A DNA stretch of 64,000 nt from Iris pallida. Taxonomy: Eukaryota; Streptophyta; Magnoliopsida; Asparagales; Iridaceae. A model generated the notes under the pieces. It searched no databases. It saw only the letters and a program-made list of their open reading frames with translations, and was not told the DNA's origin. Position numbers and translations under genes: made by a program. The DNA lies in the NCBI GenBank assembly GCA_029216955.1, contig JANAVB010042311.1, forward strand, positions 124,001-188,000, written 5' to 3'. Below are positions 10,566 through 23,189 of this stretch, in pieces (positions within the stretch are counted from its first letter, which is position 1; the number at the start of each line of letters is the position of its first letter).

Positions 10566-11530
10566 TGTAGAAGCATGAAAAATGCTAAAAGGAGGTGCAT
10601 AGGTTTCATGTGTCTAAAATATAATCTTTTTAAGTCAGAAGCTGTTAGCTAAAAGAACTTGAAGCTTCTAAAGAATGACACATGCTCAATGATGGGCCAG
10701 AAAGACGCATGGTTCATTTAGACACATGATGTGTTTTTATCTCTTGTATGAAAAAATGAACCACGGGCAGTATGTAGTGTTCAGACTATGAGGAAGACGT
10801 CACTAACCACCCCATCTTTATTATTACACTTTGCTAGATGTGAAGGAAGCAGTTATATGCGTCTACTTCCAGAATAATATTTTGTAGTATATAATTGAAA
10901 AGCTATGCATTCAAGTGTTGATTGAAACATAGTTATTCAAAGAAAAGTGATTATTTGCAGTAAGCAACCAGATGCTATGCATCTAAAGTAATTCGACGCA
11001 TGGTCAACAACAGTAAACAGATCGTGGTGCTGACATGGCAGTGTTTCGTGCAGCATGCCTCAAAAATATGTGGCGAGCTATACGTGACTCGCGAGCACGT
11101 TCATTCGCCACTAACCGTTAAGGCTTATGCGCCTACCCAGTTTTATGCGTCTCTGAGGCAGAAGATAGTGTATTTTTTGCACATACATACATAGCTATTC
11201 CAGTGAAGAAAAACTATAAATATAAGACTATTCCTTTTTCGTGCAAGAACACACAAAACACAGGCAAAAGGAGAGACTACGTATACTGATTCTTTGCTAG
11301 GAACTTTCAGAGAGAAAGAGAGCTTTTAATGATAAAATTCTCCATGCTACCGAGAGTTCATCAAACACCAAGCTTCAACAACTTCTGCATCAGATCGTCA
11401 ATGGAGTAAAGAAGTCGAAGTAGACTTAATCTCCATCGCCCCAATCCCCACATTCTATTATACTTAGAATTCTTGTTTAAGATTCTTGTTGTACTCTTTC
11501 TTTATAATAATACAAAAGATTCTACTTTTC
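10566..11530 (+). mobile_element. LTR of Tat-like element X
   Basis: Starts TGTAGAAGCATG right after the PPT. The U3 carries ATGCGTC/ATGCGCC motifs, the TATA box is at 11215, and the U5 ends near an AATACAAAAGATTCTAC stretch that resembles T2's CATCAAAAGATTTTAATGG. The exact end is unclear because the following sequence (from about 11555) is already mid-gag. By its PPT it is a 3' LTR, and by the gag that follows it could also be a 5' LTR. Confidence 0.7.
11215..11224 (+). promoter_or_regulatory. TATA box of the X LTR
   Basis: TATAAATATA in the LTR, about 315 bp before its likely end, as in T1 and T2. Confidence 0.65.
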
Positions 11531-11559
11531 TGGACTCTTTTTGTGTTGAAACAGCTTTG

Positions 11560-13390
11560 ACACAGGTCATGCTCGACATCAGGACCAGTTTGGCTGCCCA
11601 ACCCCATCAAGGGCTCCCGTATCTGTAAGTTCTAATCCAGGAACTAACAGGGAGTCAAATGTACCCCCTCAACGTGTCCCCTCAGGAATGGATAATCATA
11701 CATTGCCTCGATCATCCGCTCCTTCGTCGACGGAGGAATTATTTGAGCTTGTAAAGGACCTACGTACTCGCGTAGAGGCTAAAGACAAGCAAGAAGAACT
11801 TCAGAAGCTCAGGATCGTGCAGTCGTACCCTTCCGAGTGGAATAATATAGTCTATCCTCCCAAGTACAAGCCACAATCCTTGGTTTCGTTCAAAGGCAAA
11901 GACTCTCCTAGTCGTTACCTAACCAATTTTGCATCCATGACGGAACACTTATCGTAAAATTATGCCCTGCTCACGAGCTTGATCATCGGGGCTTTGAAGG
12001 GGGTGGCTTATGAATGCTTCTGCAGCCTCCCGGACAACTGCATATCCTCTTTCGAAGATCTGAAGTGCTTCTTTCTCTTCCGATTCTACGAGTGAGGAAT
12101 AGACATGACAATGTCCTCCCTCATGTATATCACTCAGAATGAGAAAGTGCCAGTCTGAACCAATATCAAATGTTTTTGTCAGACAGCTTTGAGGTTACCG
12201 TTCGGTATCTCAGAGCCCGTATTGATGGATTCCTGCCGCAAGAACATGTTGTCGACAGTCAAACTTTGGGTGGATTCCACCCAGTATACGGATTGGACCG
12301 CATTTATTATTGTTGCTAATAGCGCTGAAATAAAGGCCAGAGATGCTCGCATTTTGGGGTTAGTTTTCCTACTCTAGACGATAAAGTGAAATGCCCTTCC
12401 AACAACAATAACGACGGATGTGAATCTAAGGAAAAATAGGCATTAACTGTCGATGTCTACAAGAATGCTTCGACCTCCAACCAGAAGCCGCCAGCGGTAC
12501 CCCGACAAAAAATGGTCTACTCCTTTAATGATGCATACACTATGCAACCCTTGAAGGTACTCATGCAAGGCGACGAGATCAAATTGCCTGATCCTAAGCG
12601 CCCTAATGAGGTTGACAGCGTTGTCGATCCAAAATATTGTCACTATCATCGGTTCGTCGGCTATACAACACGAAACTATTGTATACTGAAGAACTATATC
12701 CAACGAATGATCAATGCGAATGTCCTTACACTTGACTACGAAGATAAGACAGTCTCTGCGAATATGGTGTCCCTTCGGTTTGGCACCCTTTCGCCAATTG
12801 AGGCCCAAGATGATGTCGCCCCTATCCCAAAGGTGACAATAGAAGTAATAAATCTTCGTCCAACTCGTGACAACGTGAGTGGGGTGGTGCCACTTACCAC
12901 ATCCTGGGGCGAGATCATGTGGGTTCAGCCAGATCTCATCCCGGAACTGACTCAATCGACGGTATGCTCTACCGCCAAAAAAAGACAAAAATTTTGTCCT
13001 GTCGTGTGGTCACCGTCTCTCCAGAAGAAACCTTGCCAGTTGTGACAAGTTCGAGGCGAAACACCCAGCAGGAGGAGGATCCAGCCGAAGAGGCACCTTC
13101 CGTCATCACTCCGGATGCCCTAAATGAAGGTCGATCCCAACCTCTAGTGGTAGAAAAATAAAAGCAAAAAGGGACTAGTTTTTACAAGCCTCTGAGAAAA
13201 GATAGAAATTTGGGGTTGATCAAACCCCATAACTTTGATATATTGGCACAGCTAGCCAATACCCCAGCTCGGTTGTCTCTTTTTGAGCTTCTCCGACTCT
13301 CTAAAGATACTCGGGATGCTCAAGCTAAATGAGGCATTGAAAGACGTCGAATCTTTTATGTGCTAGGTCAAGCAGCCTGAAGAGGACGCA
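11560..13390 (+). pseudogene. gag: Broken Tat-like gag (right of the X LTR)
   Basis: The N-terminal extension is mostly missing. The similarity to T2 starts at ETALTQVMLDIRTSLAAQP (T2: QTLTRAVFEIRSALARAP). Then come the pre-core block (11688-11940: SYPSEWNNIVYPPKYKPQSL), the gag core (about 11940-12180, GALKGVAYECFCSLPDNCIS, with stops), a linker (12189-12377) and the C-terminal part with a zinc knuckle (12512-13045, YCHYHRFVGYTTRNYC). In the knuckle the second histidine is replaced by tyrosine and a residue is inserted. Then PHNFDILAQLANTPARLSLF precedes the protease. Stops and frameshifts are numerous. It is a dead copy of the T2 family. Confidence 0.88.
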
Positions 13391-13489
13391 GCCGTGTGTC
13401 CACACTGCCATAATATGGGAGAGATCATCCCCAATATTACGTTTTCTCGACAGGATATGTTGTTCAAGAATAACAGCCACAACAAACCT

Positions 13490-13800
13490 CTATATTACAC
13501 AGGTATATTGGTCTTATCAAAGTGGACTATATCCGTATTGATCCAGGTTCTCATTTCAGCATCATTCCCCAAAGTCTACTCCGGACCTTGGGGATACCTA
13601 TGTACCGGTTATCTGCATTCAATACTACAATTAGTTGCTTCAACGATGGTAAAAGCAGTCCCTTGGGCAAGATCCGCTTGAAATGCCAGATAGGTGATCT
13701 TCAGACAGAGGTAAACTGCTATGTCATAGACGCTGACATATCCTACAATGTCTTGTTGGGACGCCCGTAGATACATGAGTAAATGATTGTACCCTCCATC
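13490..13800 (+). pseudogene. pol: Retroviral-type aspartic protease remnant
   Basis: The frame 13522-13770 reads DYIRIDPGSHFSIIPQSLL, LGIPMYRLSAFNTTISCFN and ends DISYNVLLGRP before a stop. It matches T2's protease (30770-31010), including the late Y-N-x-L-L-G-R-P block. The active-site triad position has D-P-G in place of D-(S/T)-G (T2 has D-L-G-S), so this copy is probably inactive even apart from the stop. Confidence 0.82.
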
Positions 13801-14616
13801 CTCCACCAGTGTATGAATATGTATCTGGCAACGACATCGTTAGAACAGTGTTCGCTGACATCGATCCCTTCAGAGGAATCGATGCATACTATATTTATGC
13901 TGCTCCGTATAAATCAGTCCACTTGGATGACGATGTTGATGATGAAGTAGAAGCCGAAGCAGTCACTGAAGAACCATTGAGAGTACGATTCAAGGGGAAA
14001 TCTCTCCAGGTGTCAGCTCCTCTCGTGGCTAAGATTCAAGGAAAGGCTCTAACTCCTATGGTCGTCAAACTTCTAGGCAGGGCCCAGGAGCCTATCAGGG
14101 TTAGATTGTCGATGAGGTCTTAAGAAGCTCCTCCGAGTTCATAAGATTCCCCGACTGCCAAGACGTCGGCTCCCCTGGTGGCTAAGCTATGACGAAAGGC
14201 CCCCCACACCTCCTCCTGTTGCTATTCCGGTTCTCACAGATGAGGAATTAGGGGATTATATATATGCCCATACTGACGCACCTTCACTTGATGATGAAAT
14301 CCCCCGGTATAAGATTCCTTATTTTATCAATAAAAGGCTAACTTTGAACTATTCTAATCTTCCACATTGCAATGCTATGTAAGCTCTAGATAATGCCTTA
14401 GGATCATTATAGACACAAGTAATAACCGTCAATACTGTAAATCAGGTCGTTCCATCTCGAGGTGCCGGTTATATGGTTCTGCCCAAGAAAAAGGAACAGA
14501 AACCTATAATCTTTGGTAGAGTAGAACATCATCAAGACCTTTCTCCAGTTGAATCGGAGACCGATAATGGCAAAATACAAATATATCGTTATACTACTGG
14601 AGCAAATTTATCATGC
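13801..14616 (+). pseudogene. pol: Linker between protease and RT, with KGK repeats
   Basis: Continues the polyprotein with VSGNDIVRTVFADIDPFRGI, an acidic run, then PLRVRFKGKSLQVSAPLVAK and related units as in T2 (31240-31520), and finally IIFGRVEHHQDLSPVE (14505-14555). The similarity breaks at about 14616, next to unrelated LTR sequence. RT and integrase are absent. Confidence 0.8.
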
Positions 14617-17600
14617 CCCAGTTCTAAAATATATAGGAACTCAAGACATGAGCATGCCAACTGTATGGCTAGAATAAATATTCCCAATTTATTGGACTTA
14701 TCCTAATCATAGTACGCTGTAAAGTAAACTAACATATGCTAACTAAACTATATCTCAATCCACAGTAGTGAACAAAATTAAGAACAAACGATATATGTCA
14801 TAGTCTGTAGCCTATCTATATATATGTTTGGAGTGGACCCGAAGAATAATAGAGGTCCAGTAAAACTAGGCTAAATGAGGAAGTTATAATAGAAAAGAAA
14901 ATAGAAAGCACAAAAAAAATTATAAACTAATAGTACAAGCAATACCTGAATCCTGCAGCAAAAATTATACCATCCACATGTCTATACTAGAAGCCACATG
15001 TCTATACTAGAAGCTCAGCAACAACCTGGAGAGATTACCAGATCCTTAGAGGGACGTAACAAGATACAACAACTAGCCACAATATGAACAGTAAAAGTAA
15101 TATACATGAATATGAATATAACTGACAAGGTAGACTATCCATCTAAGTGAATGCACTTGAAGACTAATTTGGGATCATACATGCAGGTAACGAGTGATAT
15201 TACCGTTAACTAATATCGCGAATATACTAGCATACTCCAACCCAAACCGGATATTAGTTCGTAGACGATAATGGAATATCCACTAGTATAGCCTATAACT
15301 CAGCACACTGAGGCTGATGAGGATAGAGTAATCCCATATGCCTACTAATAGTCTTCCCCACCCAGGAATTATAGAAGATTATGTCCATGAATCGCACGAC
15401 TCGTATCTCACATGCAAGTCTTCTAACTAACACAACTAGTCTTATATGATCCGTCACACGAAACCCTTGTACCGGCCAAGTACAGGGTGCATACCATTAC
15501 CAATAAAACTCTCACTCCAAGTGTCGTGGCATGAGTCGTATCCAAGTCATAGAATTCATTGAAAAATAACTCCAACATGAGGAAGAGAACTAGTACGCTA
15601 GGTCACACACACCCACTATATGTCATCGATGGCATCATCGACTACACCCAAATCACACTTGGACGCTCTCCCAACACATCTAGTCCTAACACAAAATAAT
15701 ACGTACATGTATAGTAGGAAATAAAATAGATCACAGCGGCATGGTATCTTGCCTGAAGGTTGCCCGATGATTCGACGACGTCCCGCAAGCGAACTCATCA
15801 ATCCAAATGAAGCAGTAATGATGAAACTCCCGTAAACATCTCCGGATGCTGAAATAAACATTACCAATATTTTTGGAATAAGCAAAATAGCTAGGTTAGG
15901 CTACCCATAAGTCCAATTATGGACACGGGACAAAATAGTAATTTTTGGGCCAAAATGGAGTCCACCGTTTGACCCGCTTTGTACCAAAAAAGTGCCAAGA
16001 CAACGGTTGTCCAAATTTGACAAATTATATGTCAATTTTGGTGAAAACAATGCCACACGTCCAATGGTGGTGTCGGATTTGGAATCTGATATTCTAGATT
16101 CAAAATTATAATTTTACATGTTGGAAATTATGATTTTGAGAAGCCAACTTTGGCATCGATTTCAACCAACCAAACGACATCCTATGAAACTGAAAATTTT
16201 AAGGCACGAAGGTGGTTATACCTACTGCACAGAGGAGTTGGTGGTTCATCAACCGGAGCTTCGACAAGAGAGAAACGAATTCGCGAAGTTGACCACAGGA
16301 AATTATCCAAAATAAACGAGTTTTAAATGATCAACTTGGTGGCCGGTTTTGATCTATCAAACGATTGAATTAATAGTTAAAAATTTAGGTGAATGTAGGG
16401 ATATATACCAAGATTGGGAAGAAAGAATCGGATCGACGATCCAACGGTCAGATTGTCCAAAAATATGCCTAAAGTTGCCGTCCTGAAACACGATTCTGGA
16501 CTCGAATTCGCACGCGTCACGACGGGATTTTATGCGAAATGCATGAATAAACTGTTTTGTGTGCTAGGGACATCGTCGTACGTCGAATTTGCAGGCAGGG
16601 AGGTCATCTGTGGTCCATCCTGTCTGTAGGCCGAAGAAAGGCGGCATGCGGCGACTCCTGCTGCTGCCATCATGGCCGCTACTGATTGTCGCGTGTGGGC
16701 GCTCTGTGCGCACACGTGCATTGCGTCGACCTGACAGTGCATGATTGGGGACCATTGTCGTACAATAGTGGTTGTTACACCCGCATCAGCCTTGGTGGTG
16801 GTTCGCTCCCGTGGTTGTTAGGACCTGGCAGTGCACGGCTGCTGCTGCTTCTACTGCGTTGTAGTGCTCGCATATGTGCGTCGGCAGGGTCTGGGTTGAC
16901 GGCATCTCTCGCGGAGGCCAATGGTCGTGCTATGGTGGTGCCTCACAGGTGGCTGGCGGGGTCGAGGGATAGGTGTCATGGTGGTGGTGATGGAGATGGT
17001 ATGGGAAGGATAAAGTCTTGAGTTATATAGGTCGGCTAGGTTTATTCAAGTAGCTATTGGTTTTTATATATAGAGGATGAGAGAATGGGTATTTACAAGT
17101 AGAGAGAGGCCTTGGGCTCTTTTGTTATGTTGATAGGCCATAGAAAGGGAAAAATAGGTTGGGTTCCCTATAAGAATGTTTGGCTATGTACTAGGTATAG
17201 TTTAATGGGGTGGTTGCACTAAGGGATGGAAGTACTATATGGGCTAGGACCCAAGAAAACATTATACATATGAGTAGGTATAAGTCTGTAAAATACCTTG
17301 TTTAGGCATAATTACATATGCATATTGGTTAAGGCCCATAGGTAGATAAAATCTAAAAGTCGATAATAAATGTGATAGGTAAAGAATTATTTAGATTTAA
17401 GTAATTCCTCTTACAAGGTTCATTACCAATTCATTATTAGAATATAAATATAATTAAAATGTTAAATAGTTATAGTCCCCTATAGGTGGCTGCTCCTAAC
17501 TAATAAAAATCAATTAGTAATAGTCCATACTAAGCTTAGGCAACCTAGGTTTGCTCCACCATCTCTAGTTGGGCTAGGTGTGGGTCCAAATACATTTTTC

Positions 17601-18081
17601 TAGTCAAATCGAATCCGAAAATCACCCAACGACTCTCCGGTGCCATTCGTAAATAAATAGCACATGGGAACTCGATTGAGTGGTACATCTTTGATATGTG
17701 TGTCGTAAGGCTCAAAATTGGTTAAAATTATATATTAAGTGAAATGGTTTTGATCTAAGTCGAGCCCCTAACTCAAGTTCGAAGTTAGTTCTAGAATTAC
17801 GGTAAAAGGTCAATTGGCCTAAATTGACCCGAAGTTGTGTGAAGTCAAATAAATATTAGTGGACAAGTTTGGATGGGACATGATGTACCAAATTGAAGGT
17901 AACATGTCTACTATAAAACTCATGAAGGACATTTCAAAAGATGGGCATGTCTTGCGCTCCAAAAATCAAAGCTACGTAAAAGTACATCTATAATCATATT
18001 GATATAAAAATATCGTATAAAAATCTAAAGATCTATATCAAATAAATTTAAAAATAATATCCAAAATTTTGGTGGCTTACA
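14617..18081 (-). mobile_element. 3' LTR of chromovirus C1, truncated
   Basis: On the minus strand the LTR starts TGTAAGCCACC at 18081, directly after a chromovirus-type PPT. Parts align with LTR A of the A-B-C array: CTAACTAAACTATATCTCAA at 14743 against 36940, and the stretch from TCTCCGGATGCTGAAATAAA (15840) to about 16060 against 37905-38100. A GC-rich part at 16620-17000 corresponds to the GC-rich part of LTR A (38880-39160). The terminal GTCGTGACA end is missing, so the LTR was cut where it meets the Tat fragment. The open frames inside it are not genes. Confidence 0.75.
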
Positions 18082-18082
18082 A

Positions 18083-18114
18083 CCTACCCACCTTAGAAAA
18101 TTTCGTCCTCGAAA
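18083..18114 (-). promoter_or_regulatory. PPT region of chromovirus C1
   Basis: Minus strand TTTCGAGGACGAAATTTT followed by CTAAGGTGGGTAGGT just before the LTR start. The same block precedes the LTRs of A, B, C and C4. Confidence 0.85.
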
Positions 18115-18129
18115 TTAAAATAACACTAC

Positions 18130-18520
18130 CATGAAAATAATATCATAAAATAATTAGCTAAAACTCACCAAAATACGCAAATAGATGGGGATAACGTTTT
18201 GCATGGAACCTTCTTGCTTCCAAGTAGATTCTCTTAGAGAATGGTGCTTCCATGCAACCCACACCTATCTAATCGTCTACCCTTTAAGTATTTTCTTACT
18301 ACTATTCTAAATACCAACTGACTACTCCTTGTATGATAGATTGGGCCTTACTGTGATCGAAATGGTCGACCACATGACTGAGATCAGTCACATACTTCCT
18401 CAACTGCGAGACATAGAATACATCATGCACTCCCTCTAAGAATAGGGCGATACAAGACGATATGTCACTTCTTCAACACGCTCTATATGGCCGAGGGGTT
18501 ACAATCCTATAGGTAAGGCT
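18130..18520 (-). pseudogene. pol: C-terminal end of chromovirus integrase (C1)
   Basis: Minus-strand translation in broken frames gives ERVEEVTYRLVSP, then VSQLRKYVTDLSHVVDH and, closer to the LTR, a TWKQEGSMQ-like stretch. This is the order at the end of plant chromovirus integrase (ERVG.VAYRL, FHVS.LRKY..DPSHV, ATWE.E..M). Only this tail remains. No chromodomain can be claimed. The upstream part of pol is lost where plus-strand C2 begins. Confidence 0.75.
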
Positions 18521-18879
18521 TCTATCTTGGTTCTTATTTCTTTATCTAAAAAAAGTTCATAATTCCTCCGCTACTCAATAAATCCTTAATTTATATACTA
18601 TATTCCTATAAGTTAACTCCCCAACTTCTATAATAGTTTAATAGCGATATACTCTTTTCTATCTATAATCAATCTATACAATTCTTGCAAGTATGTTCGA
18701 CAGTTAATATCTATTTTGAATAAAGACTGAGGCTGAACTAGAGCGCTACATACACCTATTAATCAACCTTCTAATCCTGGCCTGCTATTAGTCATTTCAT
18801 GGCTAGCCTTATCATGTATGGATATGATCTTTCTTTCTACTTAGATCATGTAGCATTTGCTTCTTAGAAACGTAGTTTG
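18521..18879. other. Junction between C1 and C2, unassigned
   Basis: No coding frame or clear LTR end. It separates the minus-strand C1 tail from the part that aligns with the C4 LTR. It may be diverged LTR start of C2. Confidence 0.35.
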
Positions 18880-21021
18880 ATAATTAGGAATTTATTTGGG
18901 GTCATAAGGGTGCGTACCTAAGATATAGGTCATATGAAATCACTAGGGGCCCTAGATAGTCCTAATTATGTAATTTCATTATTTTAGAATTTCTTGGTTT
19001 TTTGGGAATTTTTAGATAATTTTATCTATAGTATTATTATTTTCATAAGCTTCTGCAATTTAGTGTGAGGGTACCCATGGTTATTTTTGAGGCCAAATAA
19101 TTTATTTAGGCTCTAAAAGCATCAAACTATTTTTTCTAGAATTTTTTAGTATTTTATAGAATTTATTTGAGATTAATAGAATTTTCCTGATTTTTTTAAA
19201 TTAATTTTTCATAATTTAAAAATCCTAATTACCCAGTCAACAAGGGGGGGCCTACTCGTCACGCACTCGCGCATGGGGGCAGGCCCACCAGTCAGCCGCT
19301 CGTGTGCGGGAGGCAGGCCCACCCATTAGCGTTGAGTGGGTGACTCAGCGCTTTCCTTATTAGGAGCCGAGCTGACTGCAGTTGTGGCTTAATTCTAGCC
19401 GGGCGAGCCCTAGGCCGTTGGATCTGGGAGGGGCACGCAGGATGCTGACATGTGTCCCCGCCCGGCCGACTTTAGCAGCCACCGAACTCCTAGATTTTAG
19501 GTTTCCGAGAGATCCCGAACTCCGATTCGTGATCCGTTGAAGTTTTGGAAAGCTAACACAGAGATATACAACATATAATTTTTTCAAAAATTAAAAAATT
19601 CATCTAGTATTTTATTTTATTTTATTTGTAGAAGTTAGATTTGGTCAACGATTCATCAATTTGGTCACGGTTAGCTATAATGGCGATAACTTTTGACCAA
19701 ATTATGATTTTGCGACACGGTTGATTCTGATGCACTCGTGGAGCTGAAATATACTAGGATGCATATTCAAACTTTTGAGTTCATAACATTTGACTAGTTA
19801 GTCAACGATATATCTCGATTTGCATGCCACGGGTCCAGAATTTGGAACCGTAACTTTCTTTGGGGAAAAATTTGTGTTTAGATTTTATTTCAGATTTAAA
19901 TAGGTTAAAATACGTTTTTAGATTATTTATTCCAAAACTAAAATAGAATTAATTAGGTTAACCCATTAGCCACTTTCTAAGGTTTTTAGAGTGGAAATCA
20001 TAGATCTAACTTGTGGTTGTTTGTGCGACGGGGTTCGTGGCATGATGGCATGGATTAATAGCTTCTAGGCCGAATTTCATCTTGTCTTGAACCTGTAAAA
20101 TCAGTCCTTCCAGGAGTCCGGGCAAGTACTTGTTGACATCTTCATGTGCATTTATTTTATATTGTCATATTTCACTTATACATGATATTTCCCGTTTCTT
20201 GAATGTTTACACACATGAGAATTGAGTGATTGACTATTGTTCATGTTTTCTCATTGTTATCGGGATCGTTATCATGACTGTGTCTATATGATTGTGAGGA
20301 ATGGATATTGGAGGGGTACAATTACTAGGCACGCGGACAAAGCCTGATTGTTTTGTTGGCAACTCTTTCGTTTACGGGAGTGGGCCGTTTATAACCTCAT
20401 CGTTCTCCCAAGCCATCCACATATAGGAATGTTGTACTTCTCATGACACGTGCACTATTACGGGTTAAAGGAGTTTCTTTACCTTTCATGCTTGCTACTT
20501 TTTTTATTAGTATCTTCTACATAATTTCTTGTTCATATTGTTCATGTTTTCTTTGATCATTGATTTTCATGTTTAGTGTTTTATTCCTTCATAGTGCATT
20601 TGTATCATATTGGTTTAGATTTGTACTTGTTCCAATCCTTAGTGGATAACCATTTTTTAGTTGTAGACGACATGATCTGTCAAGAGGTTTACAGTGAGTA
20701 TATTGGAGACACTAACGTCATTGGCGTACACGATTCTAGCATTGATACAAATTAGCATATTTTCTTCCTTATGGATTCGTATTACTTATAGTTATAGTTG
20801 TTCCCGCGACTTTCTGAGTTGTAGTAGATTATTTGATGATTATAATATTAAGACAATTGGATATTTTGTTTACTACTGATGGCTTAGTTATGGATGATAT
20901 ATGCGCGTATTGTGCTTGTTGTGGACCATTGTTATCATAGACAGTGTACTATCTCCTATGTTGTGGCGTAGGCTGGACTTGGCCACGAACTCGTATCCCA
21001 AATTGGAAGCGTGTCGTGACA
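18880..21021 (+). mobile_element. 5' LTR of chromovirus C2
   Basis: Aligns through its length with the C4 LTRs: GGTCATATGA and CTAGATAG near 18930 against 45525, CTAATTACCCAGTCAACAAG (19224) against 45990, GAAAGCTAACACAGAG (19548) against 46368, and TTTTGACCAAA (19693) against 46505. It ends GTCGTGACA at 21021, 1 nt before the PBS. The start is not visible. Length is at least 2.1 kb. Confidence 0.8.
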
Positions 21022-21022
21022 A

Positions 21023-21041
21023 TGGTGGCCGATGCATGTCC
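21023..21041 (+). promoter_or_regulatory. PBS of C2 (tRNA-Ile type)
   Basis: TGGTGGCCGATGCATGTCC. Compared with the C4 PBS (TGGTGGCCCATGCAGGTCT) it differs at three positions. The complement resembles the 3' end of plant tRNA-Ile(AAU) with CCA added. Confidence 0.65.
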
Positions 21042-21276
21042 AATTTTTGCAAAAGACTGCGAACTCGTGGTAGTGCTTAAGTTAGCTGTACTACTGCGAG
21101 CCTGTGAATGGAGTTGAAGTTAGGAGGTTATGTCATCCACAAATAGCATTTCTATCCCAACGAGTCTATTTTATCTTCTTATCTCTTATTTGCATCTTGC
21201 TTGATTCCTTCCGTGATTTCTTTGATATGTTTGTATCTACCATTCTAAACATAACCTTTTTTTCTTTTAGTTCGCA

Positions 21277-22260
21277 ATGGTTGAGGCAAGGCGCAGTGCG
21301 ATCCGTAAGGGGAAAAGGGTAGCTAACCCAGATGCTACTCCCGAACTCGAGGGATCGACAATAGAGAGTACTGAGTTCATAGAGCCTTCTAATCATCAAA
21401 AAGATAGGGTTAGTGCTGAGGATCTCCCATCACCACCACCAGAAGCCCCAGCCCAAAGTGTGACTGTGGATGAAGCACATATCCTTGCGATACTCCAAGG
21501 CATGATGGAGACTCAGTAAAGGCATGCAAATGTTTTGGAAGGAGCATAAAAATATGACAAGATCGTATGGGTACTATTGATGGGTTTCGCAAGATGAACC
21601 TACCTCCCTTTACTGGCTCGAAGAAACCCACATAAGTCACCAACTGGCTAGTGGAAATAGAGACACTACTAGAGGCATTAGAGTTGCCACCAGAGAAGTG
21701 GATAAATGCAGTGAAGTTGCAGCTCAAGGATAATGCACATCATTGGTAGACTGTCCAAAAAAAGGCGGTTGGCCAAGAATGTGTCATGGGAAGAGTTTAC
21801 GGACCTCTTCAACACCATATTCATCCCCATAATAGTTCGAAAGGAGCTGCGGGATTAGTTCATACGACTTGAGTAGGGCAGCATGACGGTGGACGAATAT
21901 GATACATAATTTAGTTGTTTGAGCCATTTTGCTCATACTTTTGTCTCTATAGAAGAAGAAAAGGCAGAGAAGTTTCATTCTGGGTTGAATTATAAGTTGC
22001 AGAGTTTGACCGCATCAGCAGATCCGATATCATATATGGCTATCCTGAACATGGCAAGACGGCAGGAGTCCGTCTTGAAGAAGAAGCAGACTAATCTGAA
22101 GAGGTCCACTTCTAGGATTTCTTCATATAAGACATCACAAGGTGCGGCAAAGCATCCCCTGTTTCAGCAACATAGACCACTTATTAGAACAACATCGGTA
22201 CATCATAACAAGCATATATCACACGATGATAGACTGTCATCGAGGGTGTGCCATATTTAG
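21277..22260 (+). pseudogene. gag: Chromovirus gag (C2)
   Basis: Starts MVEARRSAIRKGKRVANPD at 21277. A gag core follows (about 21590-21990) with NLPPFTGSKKP, LVEIETLLEALELPPEKW and DNAHHW, then FAHTFVSIEEEKAEKFHSGL and YMAILNMARRQESVLKKK. Frames change at least twice, and stops replace Gln (KPT-stop-VTNW) and Trp (HHW-stop-TVQ). A clear zinc knuckle is not visible. It would form the capsid if intact. Confidence 0.82.
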
Positions 22261-23189
22261 GCCACTGGTAGAGCCCGAGTTCGAGTTTTCTAGAGGAGAT
22301 GCCGAGCTTGGCGTAAGAGTTGTATGTTGTTCCTTGACAACAGAAGAAGTTCCACAACATCCACTTATTATGGTATTCTTGGACGTATTTCTTGAGGATC
22401 TGCGAAGTCTACCCCCGGATAGAGCAGTAGAATTCTCTATCGACTTAGTGCCAGGAGCGACACCGGTGGCACAGAATGTATATCGCATCAACAAGAAGGA
22501 GATGGAGGACTTGAAGGCACAGTTGGAGGATCTTAAGAGTAAAGGATTCATTCATCCGAGTGCTTCACCTTGGGGCACTCTAGCGCTTTTTGCGCCCAAG
22601 AAATATGGGTCGGTGAGGATATGTGTTGACTATCGTGCACTTAATACGGAAGGAAGATATTGCGAAGACAGCTTTTAGGACTCGGTATAGGCATTACGAG
22701 TTCCTAGTGATGCCGTTTGGAATGACTAATGCTCTAGCGGTATTCATGAATCTGATGAACAAGGTCTTTCACAAATATTTGGACCGGTTCGTAGTTGTAT
22801 TTAAAGATGATATACTAATATATTCGAAGACTCAATAGGAGCATGAGCAGCATTTGAGGATTGTCTTGGAGATATTACGGCGGAAGAAGTTGTTATATGG
22901 CAAGTTATCCAAGTGCGAGTTCTTCTTGGACAAAGTTAGTTTCCTTGGGCATATTATGACATGAGATAGGATATCAGTAGATCATAAAAAGATAGAAGCT
23001 GTGAAGGCATGGCCCATACCAGATCTTGTAGCAAAGGTGAGAAGCTTTTTGGGTTTAGCCAGTTATTATCAAAAGTTTGTGAAGGATTTTGTGAAGATTG
23101 CAAAGCCAATGACAAAACTCACCAGGAAGAATTAGGCTTTTATTTGGAAAGAAGCATGCTAAGACGCTTTTGATGAGTTAAAAAGAAGA
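22261..23189 (+). pseudogene. pol: Reverse transcriptase with internal deletion (C2)
   Basis: The pol frame shows VFLDVFLEDLRSLPPDRAVE, the RT finger motif KGFIHPSASPWG and [10 protein letters not shown]. It then jumps at about 22650 straight to [17 protein letters not shown] and VMPFGMTNA. In intact chromoviruses about 45 residues lie between, including the motif-A Asp (FSKIDL). The catalytic pair survives as FKDDILIYS (22800). The thumb and connection follow ([32 protein letters not shown]). Several TAG/TAA/TGA stops occur. The enzyme cannot be active. Confidence 0.88.

Noticed and set aside
16686..17021. 111-codon frame in a GC-rich stretch
   Set aside because: Lies inside an LTR in the part that is GC-rich in all related LTRs. 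No conserved protein features.
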